Source: Bradyrhizobium ontarionense (lineage in GTDB: Bacteria; Pseudomonadota; Alphaproteobacteria; Rhizobiales; Xanthobacteraceae). Taken from it: 64,000 nt of DNA. Position 1 is the stretch's first letter. Each line of letters opens with the position of its first letter. The translations under genes and the position numbers were made by a program. The notes under the pieces were generated by a model. It worked only from the letters and a program-made list of their open reading frames with translations. It ran no database searches and was not told the DNA's origin. Shown here in pieces: positions 54,819-63,097 of the stretch. Location of the stretch: the NCBI RefSeq assembly GCF_021088345.1, contig NZ_CP088156.1, positions 2,108,001-2,172,000 of the forward strand, in the 5' to 3' direction.

Positions 54819-55076
54819 ATGGGGCGAGGAGAGCAAGGGTTCGTGCGCAAGCTGATCGCCTTCGACGACGACACGTTCGACAAGCTCAAGCAACTGGGAC
54901 GAGATCAGATGCTGAGCCTGCAGGACCTTGCCGACGAGGCGTTCATGGACCTGCTCGAGAAGCACGGCGTGCCGGCCGATCTGAAGGACGCATTGCGCAG
55001 GAGCGCGGCGGCGCACGGCGACAGCGCCGGTAAAGCGGCGCGCAAACCGAAAAAGACGAGGAAGACGGCAGCATGA
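54819..55076 (+). CDS. Small putative DNA-binding protein (ribbon-helix-helix-like)
   Basis: An 85-residue basic protein. Core: RKLIAFDDDTFDKLKQLGRDQ, then MLSLQDLADEAFMDLLEKHG, which has the strand-helix-helix order of ribbon-helix-helix proteins. The C-terminus is Lys/Arg-rich (KAARKPKKTRKTAA), like a nucleic-acid-binding tail. Its stop overlaps the next gene in an ATGA, so the two are translated together. RHH is inferred from pattern, not proven. Confidence 0.6.
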   Translation: MGRGEQGFVRKLIAFDDDTFDKLKQLGRDQMLSLQDLADEAFMDLLEKHGVPADLKDALRRSAAAHGDSAGKAARKPKKTRKTAA

Positions 55077-55240
55077 GCACCGACCCAGATCCGTTCGAAC
55101 AGGGCGAGCGCGCCGCACACGAGAACATCCCGGCGGAGGCCAATCCGTATCAGGACGGCAGCGAGCAGCATGCGTTGTGGGCGAGCGGTCACGAACGCGT
55201 TGCCAGCGCACGCGAGGCCGGAGAGTCCGAAGGGACCTGA
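55073..55240 (+). CDS. RMF/CrpP-like small protein
   Basis: A 55-residue acidic protein starting in an ATGA overlap with the gene before it. Key pattern: FEQGERAAHENIPAEANPY, then DGSEQHALWASGHERV. This is the G-xxA-x-xG...NPYxxGSxxHxxWxxGxxxA arrangement of the ribosome-modulation-factor/CrpP fold. RMF pairs ribosomes into inactive 100S particles; CrpP-like proteins act elsewhere. Here the role is unknown; the translational link to a putative DNA-binding protein is the only clue. Confidence 0.6.
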   Translation: MSTDPDPFEQGERAAHENIPAEANPYQDGSEQHALWASGHERVASAREAGESEGT

Positions 55241-55286
55241 TGGCGTGCGGATCAATCCGAGCGGCTCGACCGGTGGCGTGGCCGTC

Positions 55287-55817
55287 TCAGCCGATCTTCT
55301 TCAGACCCCTGGTGTAGCGCGGCCCCTTGTCGACATAGGCGCGGGCCGCGATGCTCATCCGTTCGACCTGCGCGGGTTCGAGCGTCCGGACGACGCGGGC
55401 GGGCGCGCCGACGATCAGCGAATACTCCGGAAAATCCTTGCCTTCGGTGATGATGGCGCCGGCGCCGACAACGCTGCCGCGGCGGATATGTGCGCCATTC
55501 ATGATGATCGAGCCCATGCCGATCAGCGCGTCGTCCTCGACGGTGCAGCCGTGCAGGATCACGTTGTGGCCAACCGTGCAGTTCCTGCCGACCCGGAGCG
55601 GGAAGCCGGGGTCGACGTGGCAGGTTACGTTGTCCTGGATGTTGGAGCTCTCGCCGATCTCGATCCAATCATTGTCGCCGCGAATGACCGCACCGAACCA
55701 GACGGTGACCTCCTTGGCGAGCCTGACACGGCCGATCACGGTCGCATTATCGGCGATGTAGTAGTTTCCGTCCGCCGGCAGCTCAGGCGCCTGCCCGTCG
55801 AGTTCGTAGATGGCCAT
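55287..55817 (-). CDS. Gamma-class carbonic anhydrase-like protein
   Basis: A 176-residue left-handed beta-helix protein with repeated hexapeptides (IGRVRLAKEVTVWFGAVIRGD, IGESSNIQDNVTCHVDPGFP). Zinc-ligand pattern: CHVD, GHNVILHGC. The trimeric interface features are typical of the gamma-CA/YrdA group. It may interconvert CO2 and bicarbonate or act as a structural subunit. ATG 55817. Confidence 0.88.
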   Translation of the reverse strand: MAIYELDGQAPELPADGNYYIADNATVIGRVRLAKEVTVWFGAVIRGDNDWIEIGESSNIQDNVTCHVDPGFPLRVGRNCTVGHNVILHGCTVEDDALIGMGSIIMNGAHIRRGSVVGAGAIITEGKDFPEYSLIVGAPARVVRTLEPAQVERMSIAARAYVDKGPRYTRGLKKIG

Positions 55818-55900
55818 CGAGGTCTCCCGTTCGCGCAAGACCTTGGCACAGCCGCAACCGGCTTTTCAAGCAAGCGCCCACGACGCGGCGCTCGCCGGAA

Positions 55901-56230
55901 CTAGGTCAGCACACCCGCGGCACGCAGCGTCATCACCAGGAAGGTGCCGGACATCATGCTCCAGAAGCCGGCGATCACGGTCGCCAGCATCACGAACTCG
56001 AAACGACGCCGCTCGATCCGGGCGCCACGCAGCGTGTTGCGCATGATGATGAAAGGTGCAGCGAACACCAGGAACGGCACCGCAGCGAAGCGCCGCGGCG
56101 TGACCCCCTGCTGCAGCAGTTCGAAGCCGGGTGGACGTTCGGCATAGGCCTGATAGCCGCTGGCCAAGGCGCCGGCCACGGCAAAGCCGATCAGGATCGA
56201 AAACAGTGAATTGAACGCCTCTGCCGACAT
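55901..56230 (-). CDS. Small three-helix membrane protein
   Basis: A 109-residue protein with three hydrophobic segments: SLFSILIGFAVAGALASGYQA, VPFLVFAAPFIIMRNTLRG and VMLATVIAGFWSMMSGTFLV. Between them is a basic loop with RIERRRFE. No known motif is seen. A perfect CtrA box lies 76 bases upstream of the start at 56230. Confidence 0.7.
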   Translation of the reverse strand: MSAEAFNSLFSILIGFAVAGALASGYQAYAERPPGFELLQQGVTPRRFAAVPFLVFAAPFIIMRNTLRGARIERRRFEFVMLATVIAGFWSMMSGTFLVMTLRAAGVLT

Positions 56231-56305
56231 CGAACGCACCCACAGACTTGCAGAACTGCCCCGATGCTGGTTTGGCAAAAACCGGCCGCGCCCGCCACAT
56301 TATCC

Positions 56306-56321
56306 TTAAGGAAGGGTTAAC
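56306..56321. promoter_or_regulatory. Perfect CtrA-type box (TTAA-N7-TTAAC)
   Basis: TTAAGGAAGGGTTAAC in the divergent promoter between the membrane protein at 55901-56230 (76 bases from its start) and the gene at 56426 (105 bases). Confidence 0.6.
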
Positions 56322-56425
56322 GGCGGCCGCGCCTGACGCCCGGGCCCTTGCCGGTAAGACCCTGCAGAAAGCCGTATTGGCGTGGCATAGTCCGCGGTGA
56401 TTCGCCCCGAGATACCCAGCCCGTC

Positions 56426-57124
56426 ATGACGATGTTTTCGATCCGCAATGCCCGCCCTTCGAACGGACATGGCCACGTCATGCCGATCGTGATTGGCGGC
56501 GTGCTGGCCACGGCTGCGGTTGCACTGGTCGCCTATCTGCTCTGGCCGACGTGGCAGGCCAGCGCATTCAAGGGGCCCGAACGCCTGCCCGTCAGCATCG
56601 GCGGCACGCTGTTCAACGTGCCGACGGCGGCCGTCCGCGTGAAGATCCAGCGTCATACCGGCCCGCAGGAGCGCGTCGATCTCGGCTTTGAATATCCCTC
56701 GCTGGCACCGCCCGAGGCGCCGCATCACGTCAGTGCCGATCAGTTGGACTTGGCGCCGCAGCCGATCGATCGGATCTTCGTATCGATATCAGCGCATCAC
56801 GACGCGTTGTCACCCGAGGCGCGGCTGAGGACGATCTATCCGCGCTACCTGAATTCGGCTGGTGTCGCGGTGCAGGACGGATTGACCATGCGCAGCTTCC
56901 GCGCTGGGACGCCCTACGACCTCGAGGACCTGTTCGTGGCGGAACAGCCCGCGCTTGTGACCCGCTGCACGCGTGATGCGGCTACACCGGGCATGTGCCT
57001 CAGCGAGCGCCGCGTCGAGGGCGCCGATCTCATCTTCCGCTTTCCGCGCAGCTGGCTGTCACACTGGCAGGACGTCGCCGCTGCCATGGAGCGGCTTGCG
57101 GCGCAAATGCACGCCGCGAAGTAA
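56426..57124 (+). CDS. Membrane-anchored protein, periplasmic domain unknown
   Basis: A 232-residue protein. A short cytoplasmic lead, one helix (VIGGVLATAAVALVAYLLW), then a periplasmic domain of about 185 residues: VSIGGTLFNVPTAAVRVKIQ, VDLGFEYPSLAPPEA, and RSFRAGTPYDLEDLFVAEQP. Two Cys are in TRCTRDA and GMCLSE. The final helix is WLSHWQDVAAAMERLAAQM. No family recognised. It is divergent from the small membrane protein, with a CtrA box between. Confidence 0.7.
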   Translation: MTMFSIRNARPSNGHGHVMPIVIGGVLATAAVALVAYLLWPTWQASAFKGPERLPVSIGGTLFNVPTAAVRVKIQRHTGPQERVDLGFEYPSLAPPEAPHHVSADQLDLAPQPIDRIFVSISAHHDALSPEARLRTIYPRYLNSAGVAVQDGLTMRSFRAGTPYDLEDLFVAEQPALVTRCTRDAATPGMCLSERRVEGADLIFRFPRSWLSHWQDVAAAMERLAAQMHAAK

Positions 57125-57140
57125 TTCGCGCAAGTGCCGC

Positions 57141-57276
57141 AGGGTGGGCAAAGCGGTCGCCCGCAGGGCGGCAGCGTGCCCACCATCGATCCGCACATTC
57201 CCGGTGAGATGGTGGGCACGGCGCCAAAACGATCTCGATTGCCGAGACAGCTCTGCCGCGCCTTTGCCCACCCTAC
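57141..57276. repeat. Dispersed AGGGTGGGCAAAG...CTTTGCCCACCCTAC palindrome, copy C
   Basis: A well-kept copy: AGGGTGGGCAAAGCGG at the left, GTGCCCACCATC and GATGGTGGGCAC inside, and CTTTGCCCACCCTAC at the right. Confidence 0.8.
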
Positions 57277-57285
57277 TGCTGCTAC

Positions 57286-57498
57286 TTACTCGACGAGGTC
57301 GTCTTCCAGGATTGCCATCTGGAATTGGAACGAGCGATCGTCGTCTTCATCGTCGACGAACAGCACACCGATGAACTCCTCGCCGATATAGACTTCGGCG
57401 GAGTCTTCCTTCTTCGGCCGCGGCACCACCCGGATCTTGGGATTGGCGAACACACGCTTGAGATACGCGTCAAGCTTCCTGACTTCCTGAACGTCCAC
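57286..57498 (-). CDS. DUF3126-family protein, beside cysE
   Basis: A 70-residue protein starting at GTG 57498: DVQEVRKLDAYLKRVFANPK, IRVVPRPKKEDSAEVYIGEEF and DDRSFQFQMAILEDDL, the full DUF3126 pattern. GGAG lies 6 bases in front. An upstream Met adds 13 residues not seen in the family. DUF3126 is found next to cysE in many alphaproteobacteria and is thought to be linked to cysteine synthesis, though its function is not known. Confidence 0.88.
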   Translation of the reverse strand: MDVQEVRKLDAYLKRVFANPKIRVVPRPKKEDSAEVYIGEEFIGVLFVDDEDDDRSFQFQMAILEDDLVE

Positions 57499-57766
57499 GG
57501 TGATCTCCAATCGGCAGCGGGGTTTGTTGTTTCTCAAAGACGACGCTGGGCAGAGCCCTCGTCCCTGAGTTCGACATTCCAGCCCGTCGACGTGGCGAGA
57601 CGACGTCGCCGTTGTCGAACGGACCTGAAAGGGACATCTTGGATCTCACATTCATTCTGCCGAAACAAATGGCGGATCGTCAAATCCACAGACGGTCAGT
57701 GTGTTGGCACGAAATCCCGCTATTGAAAAGCTCTTGACTTCGCGATCGCAGATCGCGCTTTGCGGT

Positions 57767-58609
57767 TCATATCCCGATGGCGTTGATCATCTGGTCCATC
57801 GTGCGCGACGGCTCCGCACAGCCGGCCTCGCCGACGATCTTCGCCGGTACGCCGGCAACGGTCACGTTGTTCGGGACCGGCTTCACCACGACCGAGCCGG
57901 CGGCGATCCGCGCGCAGTGCCCGACCTCGATGTTGCCGAGCACCTTGGCGCCGGCGCCGATCAGCACGCCATGGCGGATCTTGGGGTGACGATCCTCATT
58001 CTCCTTGCCGGTGCCGCCGAGCGTCACGCCGTGCAGGATCGAGACGTTGTCCTCGATGATGGCGGTCTCGCCGCAGACGAAGCCGGTGGCGTGATCGAGG
58101 AAGATGCCGCGCCCGATCCGCGCGGCCGGGTTGATGTCGGTCTGGAACACGGCCGACGAGCGGCTCTGCAGATAGAACGCGAAATCCTTGCGGCTCTTGC
58201 GGTGGAGCCAATGCGCCAGCCGATGCGTCTGCAGCGCGTGGAAGCCCTTGAAGTACAGCAGCGGATCGATGAAGCGCGAGGTGGCCGGATCACGGTCATA
58301 GACGGCAACGAGGTCAGCGCGAAAGGCGTGGCCGAGATCCGGCTCGTCGCGCAGCGCATCGTCGAAGGTCTGGCGGATCAGGTCACCCGAGAGCGCGGAA
58401 TGATCGAGACGCTCGGCGACACGATGCACGACCGAGTCCTCCAGCCGGCTGTGATGCAGCACGGTCGAGTAGATGAAGGTCGCGAGCTCCGGCTCGCGGC
58501 GGACGATCTCTTCGGCCTCGTGGCGAATCCGATCCCAGATCGGATCAAGCGCCGCCAGCTTTCCGCCCTGTTGATGGGTCTCGTGCTGATGAGTCTGATG
58601 CATAGCCAT
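57767..58609 (-). CDS. cysE: Serine O-acetyltransferase
   Basis: A 280-residue protein. Helical N-terminal domain (IRHEAEEIVRREPELATFIY), then the left-handed beta-helix with acetyl-CoA and serine site: DINPAARIGRGIFLDHATGF, NVSILHGVTLGGTGKENEDRHP, and GAGAKVLGNIEVGHCARIAAGS. It makes O-acetylserine from serine and acetyl-CoA, the first committed step to cysteine. The C-terminal tail is MINAIGI, the place where CysK binds in other bacteria. Partner gene DUF3126 lies 268 bases downstream. Confidence 0.96.
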   Translation of the reverse strand: MAMHQTHQHETHQQGGKLAALDPIWDRIRHEAEEIVRREPELATFIYSTVLHHSRLEDSVVHRVAERLDHSALSGDLIRQTFDDALRDEPDLGHAFRADLVAVYDRDPATSRFIDPLLYFKGFHALQTHRLAHWLHRKSRKDFAFYLQSRSSAVFQTDINPAARIGRGIFLDHATGFVCGETAIIEDNVSILHGVTLGGTGKENEDRHPKIRHGVLIGAGAKVLGNIEVGHCARIAAGSVVVKPVPNNVTVAGVPAKIVGEAGCAEPSRTMDQMINAIGI

Positions 58610-59084
58610 GGCGCTTCTCGCACGTTTAGTGGGCAGGTTTTATAGCACGACGCGTGGAACGGTGTCCTCTGTGAGCTGCTCCAGGTCGTCAGTCCATTGC
58701 GGCCAGCCTGCCTCCCAGAGAACATGGGATTGAGACAATTCCGTTACGCCGGTTACGCGTCCGTTACGCCGCCGACCCGCCGGTGCCGCACCGGCTCAAG
58801 GTGGTCAGCCGGAACCGGAAATCAAGCGGCCTCCCCGAGGCACAGCCGATCTCCTGCCGATGCGCTCGGAACCCGGTTCTCCTGTGCGCGGCCTGATGCG
58901 GGGCGGCAAGGCTGCGGATCAAGACTGCGGATCAAGACTGCCGGATACCGGCCCGCGCCGTTCGGGAGTCGGCTGCGGCAAAAAGGAACCACCCGCGGCC
59001 AGAAAGCCAAACGTCCCCCGCTCGATCACGGGGGCTGCTTTACCATCCATCACTCTGGGTCTATTGGTGAATATCGCCCTGACC
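58610..59084. other. 475-bp gap upstream of a membrane protein
   Basis: Contains short tandem repeats CTGCGGATCAAGA (about 58914-58939) and repeated CCGTTACGCC words near 58740-58770. No gene seen. It must hold the promoters for cysE and the membrane protein. Confidence 0.45.
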
Positions 59085-60479
59085 ATGTTTTGGCCATGGT
59101 GCTCCGCACAGGGGGACACAGGCATCAGTAACACCCAGATCCTGGACGAACGCGCAACCGAGGCCGGATCGGCCTGGCTCCCCGTCATCGTCATCCCGCT
59201 CTTCCTGGTCGCGCCGGCGCTGTGGAACGGCTACCCGCTCCTCCAGTGGGACACCGGCGGCTATCTCGCGCGCTGGTACGAAGGCTACCTGGTGCCGAGC
59301 CGCTCGACCGTGTTCGGGCTCTATCTGCATTGGGGCGAGGGCTCCAGCTTCTGGCTCAATCTCGGCCTGCAGGCATTGGCGACACTATGGATCCTGCAGC
59401 TCACCTTGCGCGTCCTGGGTCTCAGCCAGCCGCTGCGGCTGCTGTGGATCGGCCTGCTGCTGATCCTGACCACCGCCCTGCCCTGGCTGGCGAGCATGCT
59501 GCTGACCGACATCTTCGCCGGCCTGTCGGTGCTTGCGCTGTTCGTCATGGCCACGCAGGCGGGCCGGATCTCCCCACTTGAGAAGTGTGCGCTGTTTGGC
59601 TTCGTGGCCTTCGCCTCCGCCACCCACAGCGCCACGCTCGGAGTGCTGTTCGGCCTGTGCTGCGCCGGCTGGATCGCCTACCCGTTGCTGCGCCGGCAGA
59701 TCGCGCTTTCGGGCCTGGTGCAGGCCAGCATGACGATCGTGGCCGGCGCGGCGATGCTGCTGGCCGCGAACTTCGCTCTCTCAGGCCAGCTGGCCTGGAC
59801 GCCGGGCGGCACCGGCGTCGCCTTCGGCCGCATGCTCCAGGACGGCATCGTCGCGCAGTACCTGAAGGACCATTGCTCGCGCGAGAAGCTGAAGCTCTGC
59901 CCCTATCGCAACGAGCTGCCGCCCACGGCCGACGACTTCCTGTGGGGCAACAGCATGTTCAACAAGCTCGGCCGCTTCGAGGGCATGAACGACGAGATGG
60001 GCTTCATCGTGAAGCAGTCGCTCGCCGCCTATCCGCTGTGGCAGACCAAGGCAGCTGCGGTCGCGACGGCGGAGCAGCTGATGCACGTGGCGACCGGGGA
60101 AGGCACCAATGGCTGGGTGCCGCACACCTATGGCATCATCGAGCGCTACATCCCCTCGCAGACCCAGCCGATGCGCGCCGCACACCAGCAGCATTGGGAC
60201 ATCGACTTCGCGCTGGTCAACTGGCTGCACGTGCCGGTCGCGCTGGCCTCGATGCTGGCGGCAGCTGCGATCGCGGGCCACGCGATCTGGCGCCGGCGGC
60301 GCGACGACATCGCCCTGCTCGCCGCCACCGTGACGCTGGCCCTGCTCGGCAACGCCGTGATCTGCGGCATCATCTCCGGCCCGCACGACCGCTACGGCGC
60401 GCGCCTGGTCTGGATCGCAACCTTTACCGTACTGGTGGCGGCGGCCCGCCATTTCGGCGGCGAGCGCACAGCCCCGTAA
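59085..60479 (+). CDS. Polytopic membrane protein, function unknown
   Basis: A protein of about 464 residues with roughly ten hydrophobic segments, such as WLPVIVIPLFLVAPALWNG, LQALATLWILQLTLRVLGL and LASMLAAAAIAGHAIW. A periplasmic loop of about 150 residues with DHCSREKLKLCPYRNELPP and two Cys lies in the second half. The layout recalls membrane glycosyltransferase-like proteins but no key motif is visible. ATG 59085 is chosen; GTG 59067 is also possible. Confidence 0.65.
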   Translation: MFWPWCSAQGDTGISNTQILDERATEAGSAWLPVIVIPLFLVAPALWNGYPLLQWDTGGYLARWYEGYLVPSRSTVFGLYLHWGEGSSFWLNLGLQALATLWILQLTLRVLGLSQPLRLLWIGLLLILTTALPWLASMLLTDIFAGLSVLALFVMATQAGRISPLEKCALFGFVAFASATHSATLGVLFGLCCAGWIAYPLLRRQIALSGLVQASMTIVAGAAMLLAANFALSGQLAWTPGGTGVAFGRMLQDGIVAQYLKDHCSREKLKLCPYRNELPPTADDFLWGNSMFNKLGRFEGMNDEMGFIVKQSLAAYPLWQTKAAAVATAEQLMHVATGEGTNGWVPHTYGIIERYIPSQTQPMRAAHQQHWDIDFALVNWLHVPVALASMLAAAAIAGHAIWRRRRDDIALLAATVTLALLGNAVICGIISGPHDRYGARLVWIATFTVLVAAARHFGGERTAP

Positions 60480-61038
60480 GGCACGGGCGAGCTCTCGCCA
60501 CGTTCGAGCTCGCAAGTAGCGCTGTGCCGACCTTCTCGCCGCAGAGTATGCCGCCCGGCGGTGGGCACGGCGCCACCGCGATCCGCATGCGTGGACAGAG
60601 CACGGCAACGCCTTTGCCCACCCTCATATGGGGTCTTGTGAGTCAAGTCTCGTTCGATAGGTCGAGGTTGTTTTTTCGAGGATGCCGTTCGTTTCCTTAG
60701 AGGTGGTGTGTTCGGCGGAGCAAAGCCGACGTCCGCGCGCTCTCGATTTTGCGCCGTAGCGGACGGCGGCTTTGCGGGTGGGCAGGGCGACGTCTGGCGC
60801 CACGAACCTGCGGTCTCGGTCGAGGACTGGCTTGCGAAGATTCTGCAGCTGTCCGCTGCATCACCTCATATCCGGTCGGATGAAGTCATCCGGGCCCATG
60901 TTCCGCATGCTTGCGGCGAGAAGCCAAAGAGGATGAGACCCATCTACAAGACGGCTGGTGGTACGGCCCTAGGGTGGCACGGTCATCATCCATCCTCGCA
61001 AGACCGCGGCGAACCGCGGGCCTGATCGCGAAGTTCGT
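60480..61038. other. 559-bp non-coding region, left flank of the second IS110 element
   Basis: The first part holds a repeat copy (60552-60625). From about 60655 it may be the non-coding end of the IS110 element. A GTG-started frame of about 105 codons (60708-61025) has no recognisable domain and is not called as a gene. Confidence 0.5.
60552..60625. repeat. Partial copy D of the GTGGGCAC...TTTGCCCACCCT palindrome
   Basis: CGCCCGGCGGTGGGCACGGC and the end CCTTTGCCCACCCT are kept, while the left outer arm is missing. Confidence 0.65.
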
Positions 61039-62232
61039 TTACGCCTTCATCAGGGCCTCCTCGGGCACGAGGCCGGTCTCGAGATAGCGCCACAGCGCCA
61101 CGACGAGCTTGCGCGCCAGCGCCACGATCGCAATGCGCCTGACACGCTTGCCGGTGTTGAGCGTGCGGGTCTGGAACCAGCGGCTGAGCGCGCTGTCCGG
61201 CTGATGGCGGACCCAGAGCCAAGCCAGCTCGATCGTCTTCAGGCGGACGTGCGGATTGCCCGCCTTGCTGATGCCCTGCTCACGATCGATGCCGCCGCTC
61301 TTCCATGGGCTCGGTGTCAGGCCGCAATAGCTGGCGACCTCGCGCCGGTTGCGGAAGTCCTTGTAGAACAGCTCGCCCGCCAATGTCGTGGCGAAGGCCG
61401 GCCCGAGCCCCTTGAGCCGCTGCAGCTGCTCCCGCCGCTTGGCCATCGCCTCCGGAACGACAGCCGCCTGCGCGGCCTCCTGGCTCTGCTCCAGCGCCGC
61501 GAGCTGCTCGCGCACCAGCATCAGACGCGCGTGCTCGCGCTTGACCTCGGCCAGAACGTGGGGCGGCAGCGGCTCACCCTGCCAGTCGCGTTGCTGCTCC
61601 AGCCAGGTGAGCCAGTTGCGGCGGCGCGGCGCGCCGACCTCCAGGCCGGACAGCCGCAGCAGCGCCTTGATCCGGTTGGTGTGGGCCGTCTGCTCCGTGA
61701 CCAGCCGGTCGCGCTCGCGGCTGACCCGCCGGGCGTCCTCCTGCTCCACCGTCGGCACCCGGACGATCCGGACCACCCGGGGCTCGCCGCGCAAATAGGC
61801 CATCAGCGTGCGCAGCAACAGCTCGCCGTCGATCCGATCCGTCTTTGCCCGCCGTGCGCGCTGCTCGACCGCGATGCTTGCCGGATCGAACACCAGATTG
61901 TCGATTCCGTTCGCGACCAGCAACCGGTGCAGCCAGAAGCCGTCATAGCCGGCCTCGTAGCAGCTCGCCACGCGCGGCTCCGATCCGAGCTTCTGCGCCG
62001 CCCGGGCCCGCGTCTTGGCGATCAACGCCAGCAACCCGACCTGATCGACTCCGTCGAGCTTGTGCCGCGACATCCGTCCCTGATCGGGACTGTGCAACGT
62101 GATCAGCCAGCTCTTCTGGCTGAGTTCAATTGCAACGAAAATCGTGCCAGTATCTCCGGCGGTGAGCGTGCCTTGGGTCGAAGCTTGCATCTGACTCTCC
62201 GAGGGTTCGAGTGTGGAAACCCAAACCTATCG
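60655..62232 (-). mobile_element. Second IS110-family element, provisional limits
   Basis: Provisional limits are set by an 8-bp perfect inverted pair, CGATAGGT (60655-60662) and ACCTATCG (62225-62232), on either side of the transposase. The enclosed non-coding part (about 380 bases beyond the stop) is long for IS110 and could hold a bridge RNA. True ends need comparison with other copies. Confidence 0.45.
61039..62190 (-). CDS. IS110-family transposase, second type
   Basis: A 383-residue recombinase. DEDD domain: FVAIELSQKSWLI, an acidic residue in CYEAGYDGFWLHR, and RARRAKTDRIDGELLL (Asp pair). Transposase_20 end: RLKGLGPAFATTLAGELF, SYCGLTPSPWKSGGIDREQG, ISKAGNPHVRLKTIELAWLW. It is full length with no stop or shift. 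It differs strongly from the transposase at 41353, so these are two separate element types. ATG 62190 with GGAGAGTCAG before it. Confidence 0.9.
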   Translation of the reverse strand: MQASTQGTLTAGDTGTIFVAIELSQKSWLITLHSPDQGRMSRHKLDGVDQVGLLALIAKTRARAAQKLGSEPRVASCYEAGYDGFWLHRLLVANGIDNLVFDPASIAVEQRARRAKTDRIDGELLLRTLMAYLRGEPRVVRIVRVPTVEQEDARRVSRERDRLVTEQTAHTNRIKALLRLSGLEVGAPRRRNWLTWLEQQRDWQGEPLPPHVLAEVKREHARLMLVREQLAALEQSQEAAQAAVVPEAMAKRREQLQRLKGLGPAFATTLAGELFYKDFRNRREVASYCGLTPSPWKSGGIDREQGISKAGNPHVRLKTIELAWLWVRHQPDSALSRWFQTRTLNTGKRVRRIAIVALARKLVVALWRYLETGLVPEEALMKA

Positions 62233-62300
62233 GAAGGGCTCGCTCACCGCTCCCCCATGGAATCTACGGGCCGCGACCGCTTGGCGCGCGAATGGGACCG

Positions 62301-63050
62301 TCAACGCTGCGCCAGGAAATCGATCACACCGGCCTTGTAGACCTTGTCACCGACCGCGCGCATGTGGTCGCGGTTGGGGATATCGAGCACCCGAGCGCCC
62401 GGAATGAGCGCGCCGAGCGCGGGGCCCGAGCCCGAGACCTCGTCGGTGGTGCCGACGGCGACCAGCACCGGCACGCTGAGGCGCCCCGCCTCCTCCTTCG
62501 ACATCAATCCGCGTGAGCCGCGCATGCAGGCGGCGAGCGCCAGCCGGTCCGAGCGGGTCTGGTCGGCAAACGCGCGGAATGTCCGCCCGACCGGATCGGT
62601 CACCTCGTCGATCGAGGGCGCTTCCAGGGCGGAGGCGACGTTCTCGCCGGGGCCGCCGCCTTCGATCATCGCCATGCCGATTCCGCCGAAGATCGCCGAG
62701 CGCACGCGCGCGGGCGTCGCGAGCGCGATGTGGCCGGCAATGCGGCCACCGAGCGAATAGCCCATGATGTCGGCGCTTTCGATGTCGAGATGATCCATCA
62801 GCGCCGTGACATCGCTCGCCATTTCCGCGATCGCATACAGCGCGGGGTCGTAGAGCTTGGCGGAATCGCCATGACCGCGATTGTCGAGCGCGATGACGCG
62901 GCGGCCATCCTTGCGCAGCTCGGAGACCCAGGCCGGATAGACCCAGTTCACGTTCTTGGTCGAGGCGAAGCCATGGACGAGCACGATCGGATCGCCCTCT
63001 CCCTCATCGATGAAGGCGATTTCGACAGCGCCGTTGTGGAAGCTCGGCAT
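62301..63050 (-). CDS. Alpha/beta-fold hydrolase
   Basis: A 249-residue cytoplasmic protein with a full catalytic set: DPIVLVHGFASTKNVNWV (oxyanion), nucleophile in ADIMGYSLGGRIAGHIAL (GYSLGG), acid in LVAVGTTDEVSG, and the His in IPNRDHMRAVGD. It resembles small esterases/hydrolases. The substrate is unknown. ATG 63050. It precedes the gene cut by the window end. Confidence 0.92.
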   Translation of the reverse strand: MPSFHNGAVEIAFIDEGEGDPIVLVHGFASTKNVNWVYPAWVSELRKDGRRVIALDNRGHGDSAKLYDPALYAIAEMASDVTALMDHLDIESADIMGYSLGGRIAGHIALATPARVRSAIFGGIGMAMIEGGGPGENVASALEAPSIDEVTDPVGRTFRAFADQTRSDRLALAACMRGSRGLMSKEEAGRLSVPVLVAVGTTDEVSGSGPALGALIPGARVLDIPNRDHMRAVGDKVYKAGVIDFLAQR

Positions 63051-63097
63051 CGGTCCTTGGTCCTGAACGTCTGGAGTGACGATTGGTCGGAAGCACT

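Noticed and set aside
60708..61025. 105-codon GTG-started frame near the second IS110 element
   Set aside because: No domain, odd composition, and it lies where a non-coding transposon end is expected.
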